A stretch of DNA of 41,634 nucleotides from Spirochaetales bacterium (GTDB lineage: Bacteria; Spirochaetota; Spirochaetia; DAHUYW01): NCBI GenBank assembly GCA_027314665.1, contig DAHVAK010000152.1, positions 1-41,634 on the forward strand, in the 5' to 3' direction. The translations under genes and the position numbers were made by a program. Every line of letters begins with the position of its first letter. The first letter of the stretch is position 1. Positions 1 through 8,210 of the stretch are shown piece after piece. Under the pieces are notes generated by a model. The model did no database searches, was not told the origin of the DNA, and saw nothing but the letters and a program-made list of their open reading frames with translations.

Positions 1-1841
1 CCAGCCCTCCCGTCGGCGGCCGCGAAGCCCCCTTCGGAGCCGCCGGGAGAGCCGCCAAGGGGGCTGGGCGCCGCCGGCTCCTCCGGGCGCTCCGGCGGGG
101 GCGGCTCCCACTCCTCTTCGAGCTCCTCCAGGGAGATCGACTCCTCCTCCTCGTTCACCGCGATCACCGGCTCGATCCCGCCGACATCAATGATGGGAAC
201 CTCATCCCCACGGGGATCCGGGGCTTCGCCGAAGAGGAGACTTTCGGTCTCGACCTTGGCGGTCTCGTCGCTTTCGGGCTGCTCGCTGGCGGCCAGCATG
301 CGAATGTTTCGCCGCCAGAGCTCCTCGTAGTCCTGTCCGTAGTCGTCAACCGCCTGCTCATAGAGCTCGAGGCTCGCGGAGAGGTCGTCGAGATCGCGGG
401 CGGTTCCTCGCTCGCCGTGAAGGTTTACGAGCTGGTCCGCGATCCGCACCGCCTCGCGCTGGTTGCCCATCCTCTTATAGGTTTGGGCGAGGCTTTCGAG
501 CACCTCGAAATTGTTCGGGCTCTCCCCGTCGATCTCCTCGAGAATGGCGAGGGCGTTCTCATAGTGATTCTGGTTGAGGTTGAGCTTGGCAAGCAGAAGG
601 CGCGGCTCGAGGGCGTGCCTGTTTCGCGCGAGAATCTGGCTGATCTCGGCCTCGGCGCGATCAAGCTCGCCCTGCTCCTGATAGAGCTGGGCGCAGCACA
701 TGCGAGCCTCGGCATTGTCCGGGGCGAGCTTCAGGGCGTGCCGAAAGGAGGCTAGGGCCTGGTCGCGCCGCCCGATCTTCTGATAGAGCTCGCCCCGCAG
801 GACCAGGGCGCGCACGTTCCTCGGCTCGTGCTTCAGGAGGCCGTTGATCTCGTCGGCGGCCTCGCGGTGGCGCCCCTGCGCCAAGAAGATCTTCGCGGTT
901 CGCAGGCGAATCTCGCCGATCTGCCCGGGATCGGGGCGCAGGGCCGAAAGCCTCTCGAGCGCTCGATCGTAGTCGCCGCCCTGCTCGTAGAGCGTCTCGA
1001 GGTTGAGCGCCGCCTTGGTGTAGGAGGGATCCGCCGCCAGGGCCTCCTCGTAGCAGCGCTCCGCCTCCTCGACCTTGCCCTGTCGCTCGAGGACTACCCC
1101 AAGGTTGTTCTTCAGCTTTGCATTGTTTGGCGCGATGCGCAGGGCATCCTCGAAGACATGGAGCGCCTCTTCTTCCCGCTGCGCCTTGTGCAGCGTGACG
1201 CCCAGGTTGTTGAGCCCCTCGATCCAGGTCGGGCGGGTCTTAAGGGCGTGGCGAAATCGATCGACTGCCTGCTCGACCTTGCCGTCGCTTTCGAGGGCAA
1301 GGCCGAGGTTGTAGAGCAGGGTCGGATTGTTGGCGTCGGCGCCGAGCCCCGCCTCGAAGAGCGCTGCCGCCTTGCGGGCGTTCCCTCGATCCTGGTAGAG
1401 AGTGCCGAGGTTGTTGTAGGCGAGCGTGAGCTTCGGGTCGATCGCGAGCGAGCGTCGGAAGTAGCGCTCCGCCTTCCCGAGATCGCCTGCCTGCTTGTAG
1501 ACGTTTCCCAGGTTGTAGGCGACGTCGGCCCGCCCCGGGGCGAGCTTGAAAGCGGCCTCGAGCGCCTTGATCGCAGCGGGCAGGTTCCCCGCGCTGCGAT
1601 AGACGACGCCGAGATTGTTGAGGGCCTCGCTGTTCTCCGCGTCCAGCTCGATCGCCCTCTGGTAGCACTGCGTTGCGGCGTTGAGCTGCCGGCTCTTGAC
1701 CGCGATATTGCCGAGGAGGATCTGGGCCTCGGGATTCTCGGGCATGAGCTTCTCCAGGCGCTTGGCGAGCCGCTCGGCGAGCGGGAGATCGAGGAGCCTC
1801 AGGGCATTTCGCGCGCGCAGGAAAAGCTCTTCGGCAGTCAT
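1..1841 (-). CDS. TPR-repeat protein (3' end beyond the window)
   Basis: The frame is open from an ATG at 1841 to the left edge, about 613 residues, so the C-terminus is missing. I read at least ten consecutive 34-residue tetratricopeptide repeats over roughly residues 1-500, with recurring cores such as EALNNLGVVYRSAGN, VAYNLGNVYKQAGD and AYNNLGTLYQDRGN. The repeats are followed by an acidic, Glu- and Pro/Gly-rich tail (for example NEEEESISLEELEEEWEPP) that is probably disordered. There is no signal peptide or membrane segment, so a cytoplasmic scaffold or adaptor is likely. The start codon overlaps the stop of the upstream LamG/FN3 gene as ATGA, which implies translational coupling and membership of the sigma-factor operon. 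TPR arrays bind proteins; the partner cannot be read from sequence. Confidence 0.9.
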   Translation of the reverse strand, partial: MTAEELFLRARNALRLLDLPLAERLAKRLEKLMPENPEAQILLGNIAVKSRQLNAATQCYQRAIELDAENSEALNNLGVVYRSAGNLPAAIKALEAAFKLAPGRADVAYNLGNVYKQAGDLGKAERYFRRSLAIDPKLTLAYNNLGTLYQDRGNARKAAALFEAGLGADANNPTLLYNLGLALESDGKVEQAVDRFRHALKTRPTWIEGLNNLGVTLHKAQREEEALHVFEDALRIAPNNAKLKNNLGVVLERQGKVEEAERCYEEALAADPSYTKAALNLETLYEQGGDYDRALERLSALRPDPGQIGEIRLRTAKIFLAQGRHREAADEINGLLKHEPRNVRALVLRGELYQKIGRRDQALASFRHALKLAPDNAEARMCCAQLYQEQGELDRAEAEISQILARNRHALEPRLLLAKLNLNQNHYENALAILEEIDGESPNNFEVLESLAQTYKRMGNQREAVRIADQLVNLHGERGTARDLDDLSASLELYEQAVDDYGQDYEELWRRNIRMLAASEQPESDETAKVETESLLFGEAPDPRGDEVPIIDVGGIEPVIAVNEEEESISLEELEEEWEPPPPERPEEPAAPSPLGGSPGGSEGGFAAADGRA

Positions 1842-3352
1842 GGCCCCGTTCCGTAGAGACGAGAGGGTCGGGCGGCGACCTCATTCGAGAAGCCCCCCTG
1901 CTCCCTCGGCTGGGTTGCATCGTAGGCGACAACGGCGATGTAGTAGAGCCTTCCGTTCGTGAGCCCCTTGAGGGTGAAGCTCGTGGTGTTCCCTACGTCG
2001 ATCGGGGATGGACCCGAAGAGCTGTCGGTCCCGAAGTATTGATCCGGACGCGCTCCGTAGTAGATCCGATAGCCGGACAAATCCGGGTCGACGACCGCCC
2101 TCCACGAGAGCGCTATTGCCCCGTCTTGCGGCTGCGCCGTGAGGAGGGCGGGGGCCGGGGGCGGGAGATGCGGTCGGTAGGAGAGGGTGATCCACGAGAG
2201 GGAGGGCGAGACCGTCCCGGTGCCGTCCGGAAGAAGCTCTACCTTGATCTGGATGTAGCGTCCCTTTGGGGGCGACGCGAGGGAGGCCCCGGGAGCGAAT
2301 TGGGTCCACTCGCCGGGGAGCTCGGTGTCGCTCGTCTTGAGGTTCGCGGTCTTGTAGAAGAAATAGACGTCGGTGTTGCCGGGCTTGCGGTCATGCACCG
2401 TTATCGAAGGAACTATCGTGTCGGGGTAGCCGAGATCGAGGATCTTGGTGAGGGCCACGCCCGGACGGGAGGAATAGCGCTCCGCAGTGGCCGGCCGCGC
2501 GAAGCTGCGGCTGATGCGAAGCTCATCGAGCAGCCCGTTGAAGCGATCTCCGACAACCAGCCGCGACTCCTCCGCCGTTCCCGTGAAGGGGGAGTAGACC
2601 GACCCGTTCTCCGAGCCGGAGTCGTTTGCATAGCCGATCGAGTCGGGCGCCCCGTCGATCGAAGACTCAACCATGCCGGTGTTGCTGTCGAAGCGCAGGA
2701 GACAGTGGTACCACTCCCGCGGCACGAGAAAGGCGCGTCCGGAAAGGCGCAGGTCAAAGGAGCCCGCGGAGGGCGGCACGAAGAAGTTGCGAAAGGTCCA
2801 GTCCAGATGGCCGGCGACGAGGCTCGCCCGAAGCTCCTGCGGAAGGAGCCGACCCGCCGCGAGACGACCGTTCTGCCATAGAAGCAGGGTCTGACCCTCG
2901 CTGAGATCGGCGGCATAGAGCCAGAACTCGATCGAGAAATCGTGCCATTGCCTTCCCGGCTGAAAGAGGGCATCGGGCGAGGAGGGCGCAAGGACGAGCG
3001 CCCTCCTCTGACCCGTGAAGAGCCCTGCGGCTCCGCCGAGCACCGAGAGCCGCCGGCTGAAGGCGATCGAGGAGGAGCGCAACTCGTAGTTGCCGGCGGC
3101 GTCCGCCGGCTCGGAGCCGTTCTGCCCATCGAAATGAAGGAGCAGATCGGTCTCCGGGGTGGGCTGGTACTCCGCGTCGGCCAGGGTCAGGTCGAGCCGC
3201 CCTTCGTAGCCCGTTCGGTAGGCGACCCCCTCCGCGCTCTCGATCCCTTGCCAGCTTTCGCTTCCCCCGAGGGTCAGGCTCTTCTCGAGCGCCGGAAGCG
3301 GCGCAAGAGGGAAGAGGGCGAGAATTGCGGCAACCACGACGATCGATCTCAC
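1838..3352 (-). CDS. Secreted LamG-like / fibronectin type III protein
   Basis: I prefer the GTG start at 3352, giving 504 residues that begin VRSIVVVAAILALFPLAPLP, a typical signal peptide with a plausible cut after Pro-Ala. An ATG at 3412 in the same frame would add 20 poorly hydrophobic residues and hide the signal. About residues 70-270 look like a concanavalin-A/LamG jelly-roll (DLLLHFDG, FSIEFWLYAADL, LLDELRISRSF). The last 100 residues are a fibronectin type III domain (LSWRAVVDPDLSGYRIYYG, LTNGRLYYIAVVAYD). Such domains bind sugars or proteins at the cell surface, and no catalytic motif is seen. It follows the hydrolase gene and its stop overlaps the TPR start. Export is inferred from the signal peptide; the ligand is unknown. 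Confidence 0.85.
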   Translation of the reverse strand: MRSIVVVAAILALFPLAPLPALEKSLTLGGSESWQGIESAEGVAYRTGYEGRLDLTLADAEYQPTPETDLLLHFDGQNGSEPADAAGNYELRSSSIAFSRRLSVLGGAAGLFTGQRRALVLAPSSPDALFQPGRQWHDFSIEFWLYAADLSEGQTLLLWQNGRLAAGRLLPQELRASLVAGHLDWTFRNFFVPPSAGSFDLRLSGRAFLVPREWYHCLLRFDSNTGMVESSIDGAPDSIGYANDSGSENGSVYSPFTGTAEESRLVVGDRFNGLLDELRISRSFARPATAERYSSRPGVALTKILDLGYPDTIVPSITVHDRKPGNTDVYFFYKTANLKTSDTELPGEWTQFAPGASLASPPKGRYIQIKVELLPDGTGTVSPSLSWITLSYRPHLPPPAPALLTAQPQDGAIALSWRAVVDPDLSGYRIYYGARPDQYFGTDSSSGPSPIDVGNTTSFTLKGLTNGRLYYIAVVAYDATQPREQGGFSNEVAARPSRLYGTGP

Positions 3353-3484
3353 GATATCACCAGGTTTTACACCATTATCGGCCAAATTTGAAGCGCGAAG
3401 GAGCGTCGCCATGACAGAGGCCGGCGTCCAGGGAAGCCGCTCGGCGTGCGGTGAGGAAGGAGCGGACCGGTGGGCCTGCGGGCT

Positions 3485-4672
3485 TCAGGCGAGGAGATCG
3501 GCTGCGTACCGGAAGAGCCCGTCGAAGGAGCGCTCGACCTCGGTCTTGAACTGAGCGAGCAGGGGAAAGGGGTTTTCGTGACTGTAGGGGAAGGGGAAGT
3601 CAAGGATCTGTGCGCGAGGTCCCGCCTCGGCCCTATTCACCGCGTCGGAATCTCCGGACAGGGTTCGGGCGATCTCGCTTCCGGGGATGATCCGGTCTTT
3701 CGCGAGGGCGATGGCGGAGAGTCGCCGCCCGATCGATTGCAGCTGGTGATCTCGGAACTGCTTCAAGCGGCTGATGTCGAGGAGGCTCCTGAAGACGGTC
3801 CCGAGCGCTTGCAGCCGCTCGAAGAGTCGGCTCAAGGGGGTATCGTCGGAAAGCTCCGCCTCGAAGCGAGAGGTGAAGTAGCTGCTCAAGGCCTCCTCAG
3901 CGCGGCTGTCCATGATGAGCCGCGACACGGGGGTCATCCCGCTCAAGGTGGCGCCGCCGCAGAAGAGAAAGGCCTTCGAGTCGCTGAAGTAGCCGCCGGG
4001 ATTCGCGAAGAGGAGCACCTCCGCGAGGAAGGCTCCGATGGAGTAGCCGAAGATGTCGATCGTCGCGCTGCGACCGACGAGCGGGTGGCGGCCGGTGCGG
4101 ATCTCGCTGACGAGCGTCTCGATGTCCCAGTAGGTTTGCAGCCCCGACCGCAGAAAGCGGTCCGGGGAAGCCTGGATGCGGGTGCTCAGGGCGGCGTTCA
4201 CGAAGGAGGATGCCGTGAGGGGGCCGAATTGCCGCTGGCGCTCCGTGGCGACTCGCGTCATGAGCCGAGGGTTGCTCCATTCGCCGGGCGCCCGATTCAT
4301 GTGAAAGGCAATTGGAAAGAGGAGCACCCCTTTGCCGGTGCGCACGGCGAGCTCCTTCGCCCAAGGCAGATATTTCGCCCACGACTTCTCGTTCAGGCCA
4401 TGGAGGAGGAGAATCACGGAGCGTGTCGTGCGCAGGCCCGCCGGAAGGACGAGGGGGTAGGTGAATCGCCGATTCTCACCGACGCCCGCATCGGATCCGC
4501 TCAGAGACGCGGGCCCGCCGTCGATCCCCTTCGACGGCGAACTGTCGGGGAAAAGCGCGTCGACACGCGAGAAAAAGGGAAGGGTCACAATCTCGATTTT
4601 ATCGTCGTAGGCGACGCGTCCCACCTCGAGACGGAACAGCTCGCCAAGTCGTTTGAAGTCTTCGAAGTACAC
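3485..4672 (-). CDS. Alpha/beta hydrolase, DUF6051-like, intact triad
   Basis: This is a 395-residue protein starting at GTG 4672, which has a good AGAGGAAA ribosome site. An ATG at 4753 would instead overlap the preceding gene and add a Ser/Pro-rich stretch. The alpha/beta-hydrolase landmarks are present: an oxyanion-type HGLNEKSW strand, the nucleophile elbow GYSIG with Ser211, an acid Asp326 in AKDRIIP and a base His365 in YSHENPF. The wording around HGLNEKSW and FPIAFHMNRAPGEW recalls the family I know as DUF6051; I give that label from memory. No signal peptide is evident, so it is probably cytoplasmic. Substrate is unknown; esterase or thioesterase activity is a guess. It lies just downstream of a sigma factor and a small membrane protein in one operon. 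Confidence 0.8.
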   Translation of the reverse strand: MYFEDFKRLGELFRLEVGRVAYDDKIEIVTLPFFSRVDALFPDSSPSKGIDGGPASLSGSDAGVGENRRFTYPLVLPAGLRTTRSVILLLHGLNEKSWAKYLPWAKELAVRTGKGVLLFPIAFHMNRAPGEWSNPRLMTRVATERQRQFGPLTASSFVNAALSTRIQASPDRFLRSGLQTYWDIETLVSEIRTGRHPLVGRSATIDIFGYSIGAFLAEVLLFANPGGYFSDSKAFLFCGGATLSGMTPVSRLIMDSRAEEALSSYFTSRFEAELSDDTPLSRLFERLQALGTVFRSLLDISRLKQFRDHQLQSIGRRLSAIALAKDRIIPGSEIARTLSGDSDAVNRAEAGPRAQILDFPFPYSHENPFPLLAQFKTEVERSFDGLFRYAADLLA

Positions 4673-4682
4673 CTGATTTCCT

Positions 4683-5051
4683 CTATATGTGTCGCTTGGC
4701 CCATCGGGTGAACCAGTCGGTGTCGACGGTGAGGATGAGCCCGAAGATCCCACCCAGCGCGGAGATCCCCAAGAAGAGAAAGAAGAACTGGGCGAGGGTC
4801 TCTTCCACGCCGAAGTATCTGCCTGTGATGTAGTGGTCCGTGCCGAGGATTCCCAGAAGAATCAGATTGAGGCAGGTGAAGACCGCCCAGATGATCGCCT
4901 TGCGCAGGTGATCGTGGGCCTCGACCACCCGCTCCATCACCCGTTCGGCGAAGGCGCTCTGTGCGAGGAAGGCCTGAATCGCCATGGGGTCTTCGCCGGG
5001 GAACTCGAAGGTCCGCAGCATCGCATCGAGCTCGTCGTCCTCGTACTCCAT
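4683..5051 (-). CDS. Two-helix membrane protein, anti-sigma candidate
   Basis: This encodes 122 residues. Residues 1-50 are acidic and helical (YEDDELDAMLRTFEFPGED). Two hydrophobic segments follow at about 52-72 (IIWAVFTCLNLILLGILG) and 88-110 (AQFFFLFLGISALGGIFGLI), then a short basic tail. Its ATG lies one base past the sigma stop, with GGAGGAG inside the end of the sigma gene, so the two are surely co-expressed. A small membrane protein immediately after an ECF sigma gene is the usual place for an anti-sigma factor, and the helical N-terminus is about the right size. However, I see no zinc-binding HxxxCxxC motif and do not recognise the family. The anti-sigma role is inference from position and topology only. 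Confidence 0.8.
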   Translation of the reverse strand: MEYEDDELDAMLRTFEFPGEDPMAIQAFLAQSAFAERVMERVVEAHDHLRKAIIWAVFTCLNLILLGILGTDHYITGRYFGVEETLAQFFFLFLGISALGGIFGLILTVDTDWFTRWAKRHI

Positions 5052-5052
5052 C

Positions 5053-5595
5053 TCACTCCTCCAGGTACCGCTCGAGCCGCGAGCGCAGGATGGCCTTGGC
5101 CCGAAAAACGTGGGACTTCACCGTGTTCACCGGGAGATCCAGGGCTTCAGCGATCTCCGGATAGCTCAGCTCGTCAAAAAAGTGCATCTTCACCACGATC
5201 GCGTAGCGATCGGGCAGCTCCTCCAGGGCCTCTCGCACCCGCTCGTCCGATTCGAGGGAGAGCAGACGCTCCTCGGCGTGGGGCGTCGTGTCGGGAAGGC
5301 TCTCTTCGGCGAGCTCTACCGTCAAGGGATGCGCTCCCCTGTAGCGGTTGACCGCGAGGTTGAAGGCGACCCGATAGAGCCAGGCCGCAAGGGAGCCGCT
5401 GCCGCGATAGCTGCCGAGGCGCTCGAAGGCCCGGAGAAAGACCTCCTGAGCGAAGTCCTCGGCGTCCTCGTCGCTGTGGAGAAACTTGAGCCCGAGGTAG
5501 AAGATCCGACCTTGATGCCTCTCGACAATGGTGCGATAGGCCGCAAGATCGCCTTCCAAGACCTTCCGTACGAGCTCGTTGTCGTCGACGTCCAC
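5053..5595 (-). CDS. ECF (group IV) RNA polymerase sigma factor
   Basis: This 180-residue protein has the two-domain layout of extracytoplasmic-function sigma factors. Region 2 spans about residues 10-80 (AYRTIVERHQGRIFYLGLKF, EDAEDFAQEVFLRAFERL, AWLYRVAFNLAVNRYR). Region 4 spans about 118-172, with the helix-turn-helix LSYPEIAEALDLPVNTVKSH. It would direct RNA polymerase to a small regulon in response to an envelope or other signal. The start is a GTG at 5595 that lies next to the TAA of the upstream membrane-protein gene, and the Shine-Dalgarno is weak, so coupling to that gene is likely. The next gene encodes a candidate membrane anti-sigma. Family assignment is firm; the signal and regulon are unknown. 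Confidence 0.95.
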   Translation of the reverse strand: MDVDDNELVRKVLEGDLAAYRTIVERHQGRIFYLGLKFLHSDEDAEDFAQEVFLRAFERLGSYRGSGSLAAWLYRVAFNLAVNRYRGAHPLTVELAEESLPDTTPHAEERLLSLESDERVREALEELPDRYAIVVKMHFFDELSYPEIAEALDLPVNTVKSHVFRAKAILRSRLERYLEE

Positions 5596-5596
5596 G

Positions 5597-5974
5597 TTAC
5601 CGGGTTCGATCCCTGTGAATGATGGCGTAGTGGGTTATGATTCCCAAACCCGTCATTGCAGGGATAATTCCTCCGAGAAGGGCATTGGAGACGCCGTTGT
5701 GGAGGGCGAAAAAGACGAGAAGACCGACTCCGACGAAGAGCGATACGATGCCCAGCAGAAGAATCTTGTCGTCGATGTTCCTCGGGACCGGGCGCTCGCC
5801 GCGCTCGATGATGATGCGGTTCTTCTGGTGATCCCAAAGCATGAAAAAGAAGGTAAGGATGGCCAAGAGGACAACCGCCACCATCGGAAGCGCGGCAATC
5901 AAGACCTGCGCCGCCTGGCTCATGCTCACGAAGCCATTCGCTTGGGCAGCCCCGACCGCCGTTTGTCCAACCAT
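5597..5974 (-). CDS. Small membrane protein, DUF6249-like
   Basis: I choose the ATG at 5974 (125 residues), preceded by AAGGAGAGG at good spacing; earlier in-frame ATGs extend into GC-rich repeats. There are three hydrophobic stretches: residues about 20-45 (LIAALPMVAVVLLAILTFFF), 75-95 (ILLLGIVSLFVGVGLLVFF) and a weaker one near 100-118 (GGIIPAMTGLGIITHYAII). Between the first two is a basic loop, HQKNRIIIERGERP. This order of helix, R/K-rich loop with ERGE, then helices matches what I know as DUF6249, often found beside ECF sigma genes. It is first in the operon, followed immediately by the sigma factor. A role in sensing or in controlling the sigma factor is inferred from context, not shown. 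Confidence 0.8.
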   Translation of the reverse strand: MVGQTAVGAAQANGFVSMSQAAQVLIAALPMVAVVLLAILTFFFMLWDHQKNRIIIERGERPVPRNIDDKILLLGIVSLFVGVGLLVFFALHNGVSNALLGGIIPAMTGLGIITHYAIIHRDRTR

Positions 5975-6047
5975 TGTTCGGCCTCTCCTTGCGTGACACG
6001 CCTCACCCCGCATGAGATTGACAGACCGGACGCCGACGGGGTTGCAC

Positions 6048-6076
6048 ATTTTACCCCATCGTCGGTCGAGCCGCAA
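6048..6076 (-). promoter_or_regulatory. Promoter of the sigma-factor operon
   Basis: On the minus strand a -35 TTGCGG (6076-6071), a 17-nt spacer and a -10 TAAAAT (6053-6048) precede the DUF6249-like gene. The predicted start near 6041 gives a leader of about 67 nt. The -10 matches the consensus at five of six positions; the -35 matches at three. Confidence 0.5.
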
Positions 6077-6077
6077 T

Positions 6078-6182
6078 GCGCGGGCGTGAGGCCCTCCGGC
6101 GCGGGCGCGAGGCCCTCCGCAGCCGCCGCAGGAGCGACGCAGGATAGGCCGGCGGCAAGGGGCGGAGGATAGGCGCGCGGCA
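6078..6182. repeat. Short direct repeats between the divergent promoters
   Basis: Two 21-bp tandem copies lie at 6078-6098 and 6099-6119, differing at one base (core GAGGCCCTCCG). A second pair of 17-bp copies at 6141-6157 and 6166-6182 shares AGGATAGGC and CGGCA, with two differences. Both pairs sit in the roughly 270-bp gap between the sigma operon and uvrC. The first pair starts just upstream of the operon -35 box, so they could be protein-binding sites or simple slippage products. Confidence 0.6.
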
Positions 6183-6245
6183 GCCAGTGCGGGACCTGCG
6201 CCCCCTGGCATTTTGCGCCCGGTCTGTGTACATTTGCGATGGGCC

Positions 6246-8210
6246 ATGTACGAGGAACTGAAAGATCAGGTGAAGCGCCTTCCCGCGGAGTCGGGCGTCT
6301 ACCTGATGAAGGACGAGCGCGGGGAGATCATCTACGTCGGAAAGGCGAAGAGCCTGCGCAAGCGGGTCATCTCCTACTTCAACGGCTCGCGTGACATCAA
6401 GACCCGCATCCTCGCCTCGCGCATCCACACGATCGACCACATAACGACCCGAAACGACTACGAGGCGCTCCTTCTCGAAAACAACCTCATCAAGAAGTGG
6501 AGGCCCCGCTACAACATCAACCTGAAGGATGGCAAGACCTATCCGGTCATCCGGGTGACGAGCGAGGATTTCCCTCGCGTCTTTCGCACGCGGCGGATCA
6601 TCCAAGACGGCTCGAGCTACTACGGCCCCTTCCCGAATGCGGGGATGGTGGATACCTACCTGGAGCTCATCGAGCGCATCTTCCCGCTGCGCAAGTGTCC
6701 CGGCGATCTCGCAAAGCGCAAGGGGCCCTGTTTCTACTATCACATCGGGCGCTGCGCCGGGCCCTGTATCGGCAAGGTTACGAAGGAGGACTACGCGAAG
6801 AGCGTCGAGAAGGTGAAGGAGCTTCTCGCGGGGGAGACCGAAGAGCTCGTCGCACGCCTTTCCGCGGAGATGGGGGCGGCAGGGGCGGAGCTGAAGTTCG
6901 AGCGGGCGGCTCAGCTTCGCGACGCGATCGAGGCGATCCGCGCCCTCGGGCGGGAGCAGGAGGTCGTCGACTTCGATCCCGAGGCGCGCGACTACGTCGC
7001 CCTCGCGCACAAGGATCAACTCGCCACCTTCATCGTCTTTCAAATGCGCGGCGGCAGGCTCCAGGGGCGCGATCTCTTCCGAACCGAGCTCTACGCGAGC
7101 GAAGAGGAGGCGATTGCGCAGTTTCTCCTCCAGTACTACGGCACCCTTCACAGCCCACCCGCCCAGCTTTTCGTCTCCCATCCCTTTGAGCCCGCGCTGG
7201 TTTCCGCCTTCTTTCGCGAGGAGAAGGGCAAGGAGGTCGACATCCAGTTCCCGAGAGAGGGGAAACACTGGTCGGTGGTGCGCATGGCGCTCGAAAACGG
7301 GATGCAGGACATCGAGAACCGCCGCCATCAGCTCGAAAACATTCCAGCCCTCGAAGAATTGAAGCGCATCCTAAGGCTGCCGAAGCTTCCCCGCAGGATC
7401 GAGGGATTCGACATCGCCCACCTGCACGGCAAGCACACCGTCGCCTCGATGGTCTCCTTCCACAACGGCTTTCCGGACAAGCGTCACTATCGCTACTTCC
7501 ACGTGAAGAGCCTCAAAGGGGCGATCGATGATTTCGAGTCGATGCGCGAGGTGATCGCGCGGCGCTATACCCGCGTCATCAACGAGGAGCTCGATCGTCC
7601 GGACTTCATCCTCGTCGACGGCGGAAAGGGCCAAGTGAGCGCGGCGCGGGAGATCCTCGACGCCGTCGGGCTCGCCGAGGTGCCCCTCGCAGGGCTCGCG
7701 AAAAGGCTCGAGGAGATCTACCTTCCCCACCAGAGCGAGCCCGTGCGCCTCGACGACACCTCGCCGGCCCTGAAGGTTCTCCAGTCCGTGCGCGACGAGG
7801 CGCATCGCTTCGCCACCTCCTTCAACAAGCGCCTGCGGGAAAAGGACCTCTCCTTCTCGCTCCTGCAGCAGATTCCGGGAATCGGGGAGCGGCGGAGCCG
7901 CCTCCTCCTCGAGGAGTTCGGCTCGCTCGACGGGATTCTCGCCTCCTCTCTCGAAGAGGTCTGCGAGCGCTGCAGCCTGAGCCGCCCGCAAGCGGAGGCC
8001 GTCCAAGCCTTCCTGAGGAGTCGCCCCCGGGGCACCCCCGGCCCGCTCTCCGGGCGCAGTGCGGAAGAGGGGAGCGGTGCCGCGGAGGGCAGCGGCAGCT
8101 CCGCGGAAGAGCGCCCCGCCGGAGGCGCGGCGGGAGAAGCGGCTGCAGCGGAGGCGGGTCCCGACTACGGGGAGCCTCCTTCCGGCGACGGACGGCACGA
8201 TGCGCAGTGA
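6246..8210 (+). CDS. uvrC: Excinuclease ABC subunit C
   Basis: This 654-residue UvrC makes both incisions in nucleotide excision repair with UvrA and UvrB. The N-terminal GIY-YIG nuclease carries GVY at residues 17-19 and YVG at 30-32. A UVR/UvrB-binding helix pair lies near 213-235 (ELKFERAAQLRDAIEAI). The RNase H-like C-terminal nuclease starts around IEGFDIAHLHG and includes LVDGGKGQ. A helix-hairpin-helix (QQIPGIGERRSRLLLEEFG) follows. After the HhH there is an unusual, low-complexity Gly/Ala/Glu-rich tail of about 60 residues. The ATG at 6246 has no Shine-Dalgarno. A TACATT hexamer ends 11 nt upstream and may be its -10. The stop lies inside the next gene, so the two are coupled. Confidence 0.97.
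   Translation: MYEELKDQVKRLPAESGVYLMKDERGEIIYVGKAKSLRKRVISYFNGSRDIKTRILASRIHTIDHITTRNDYEALLLENNLIKKWRPRYNINLKDGKTYPVIRVTSEDFPRVFRTRRIIQDGSSYYGPFPNAGMVDTYLELIERIFPLRKCPGDLAKRKGPCFYYHIGRCAGPCIGKVTKEDYAKSVEKVKELLAGETEELVARLSAEMGAAGAELKFERAAQLRDAIEAIRALGREQEVVDFDPEARDYVALAHKDQLATFIVFQMRGGRLQGRDLFRTELYASEEEAIAQFLLQYYGTLHSPPAQLFVSHPFEPALVSAFFREEKGKEVDIQFPREGKHWSVVRMALENGMQDIENRRHQLENIPALEELKRILRLPKLPRRIEGFDIAHLHGKHTVASMVSFHNGFPDKRHYRYFHVKSLKGAIDDFESMREVIARRYTRVINEELDRPDFILVDGGKGQVSAAREILDAVGLAEVPLAGLAKRLEEIYLPHQSEPVRLDDTSPALKVLQSVRDEAHRFATSFNKRLREKDLSFSLLQQIPGIGERRSRLLLEEFGSLDGILASSLEEVCERCSLSRPQAEAVQAFLRSRPRGTPGPLSGRSAEEGSGAAEGSGSSAEERPAGGAAGEAAAAEAGPDYGEPPSGDGRHDAQ

Noticed and set aside
6051-7328. 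425-residue minus-strand frame opposite uvrC
   Set aside because: uvrC motifs are complete on the plus strand, and the antisense frame runs into the intergenic repeats with no start signal.
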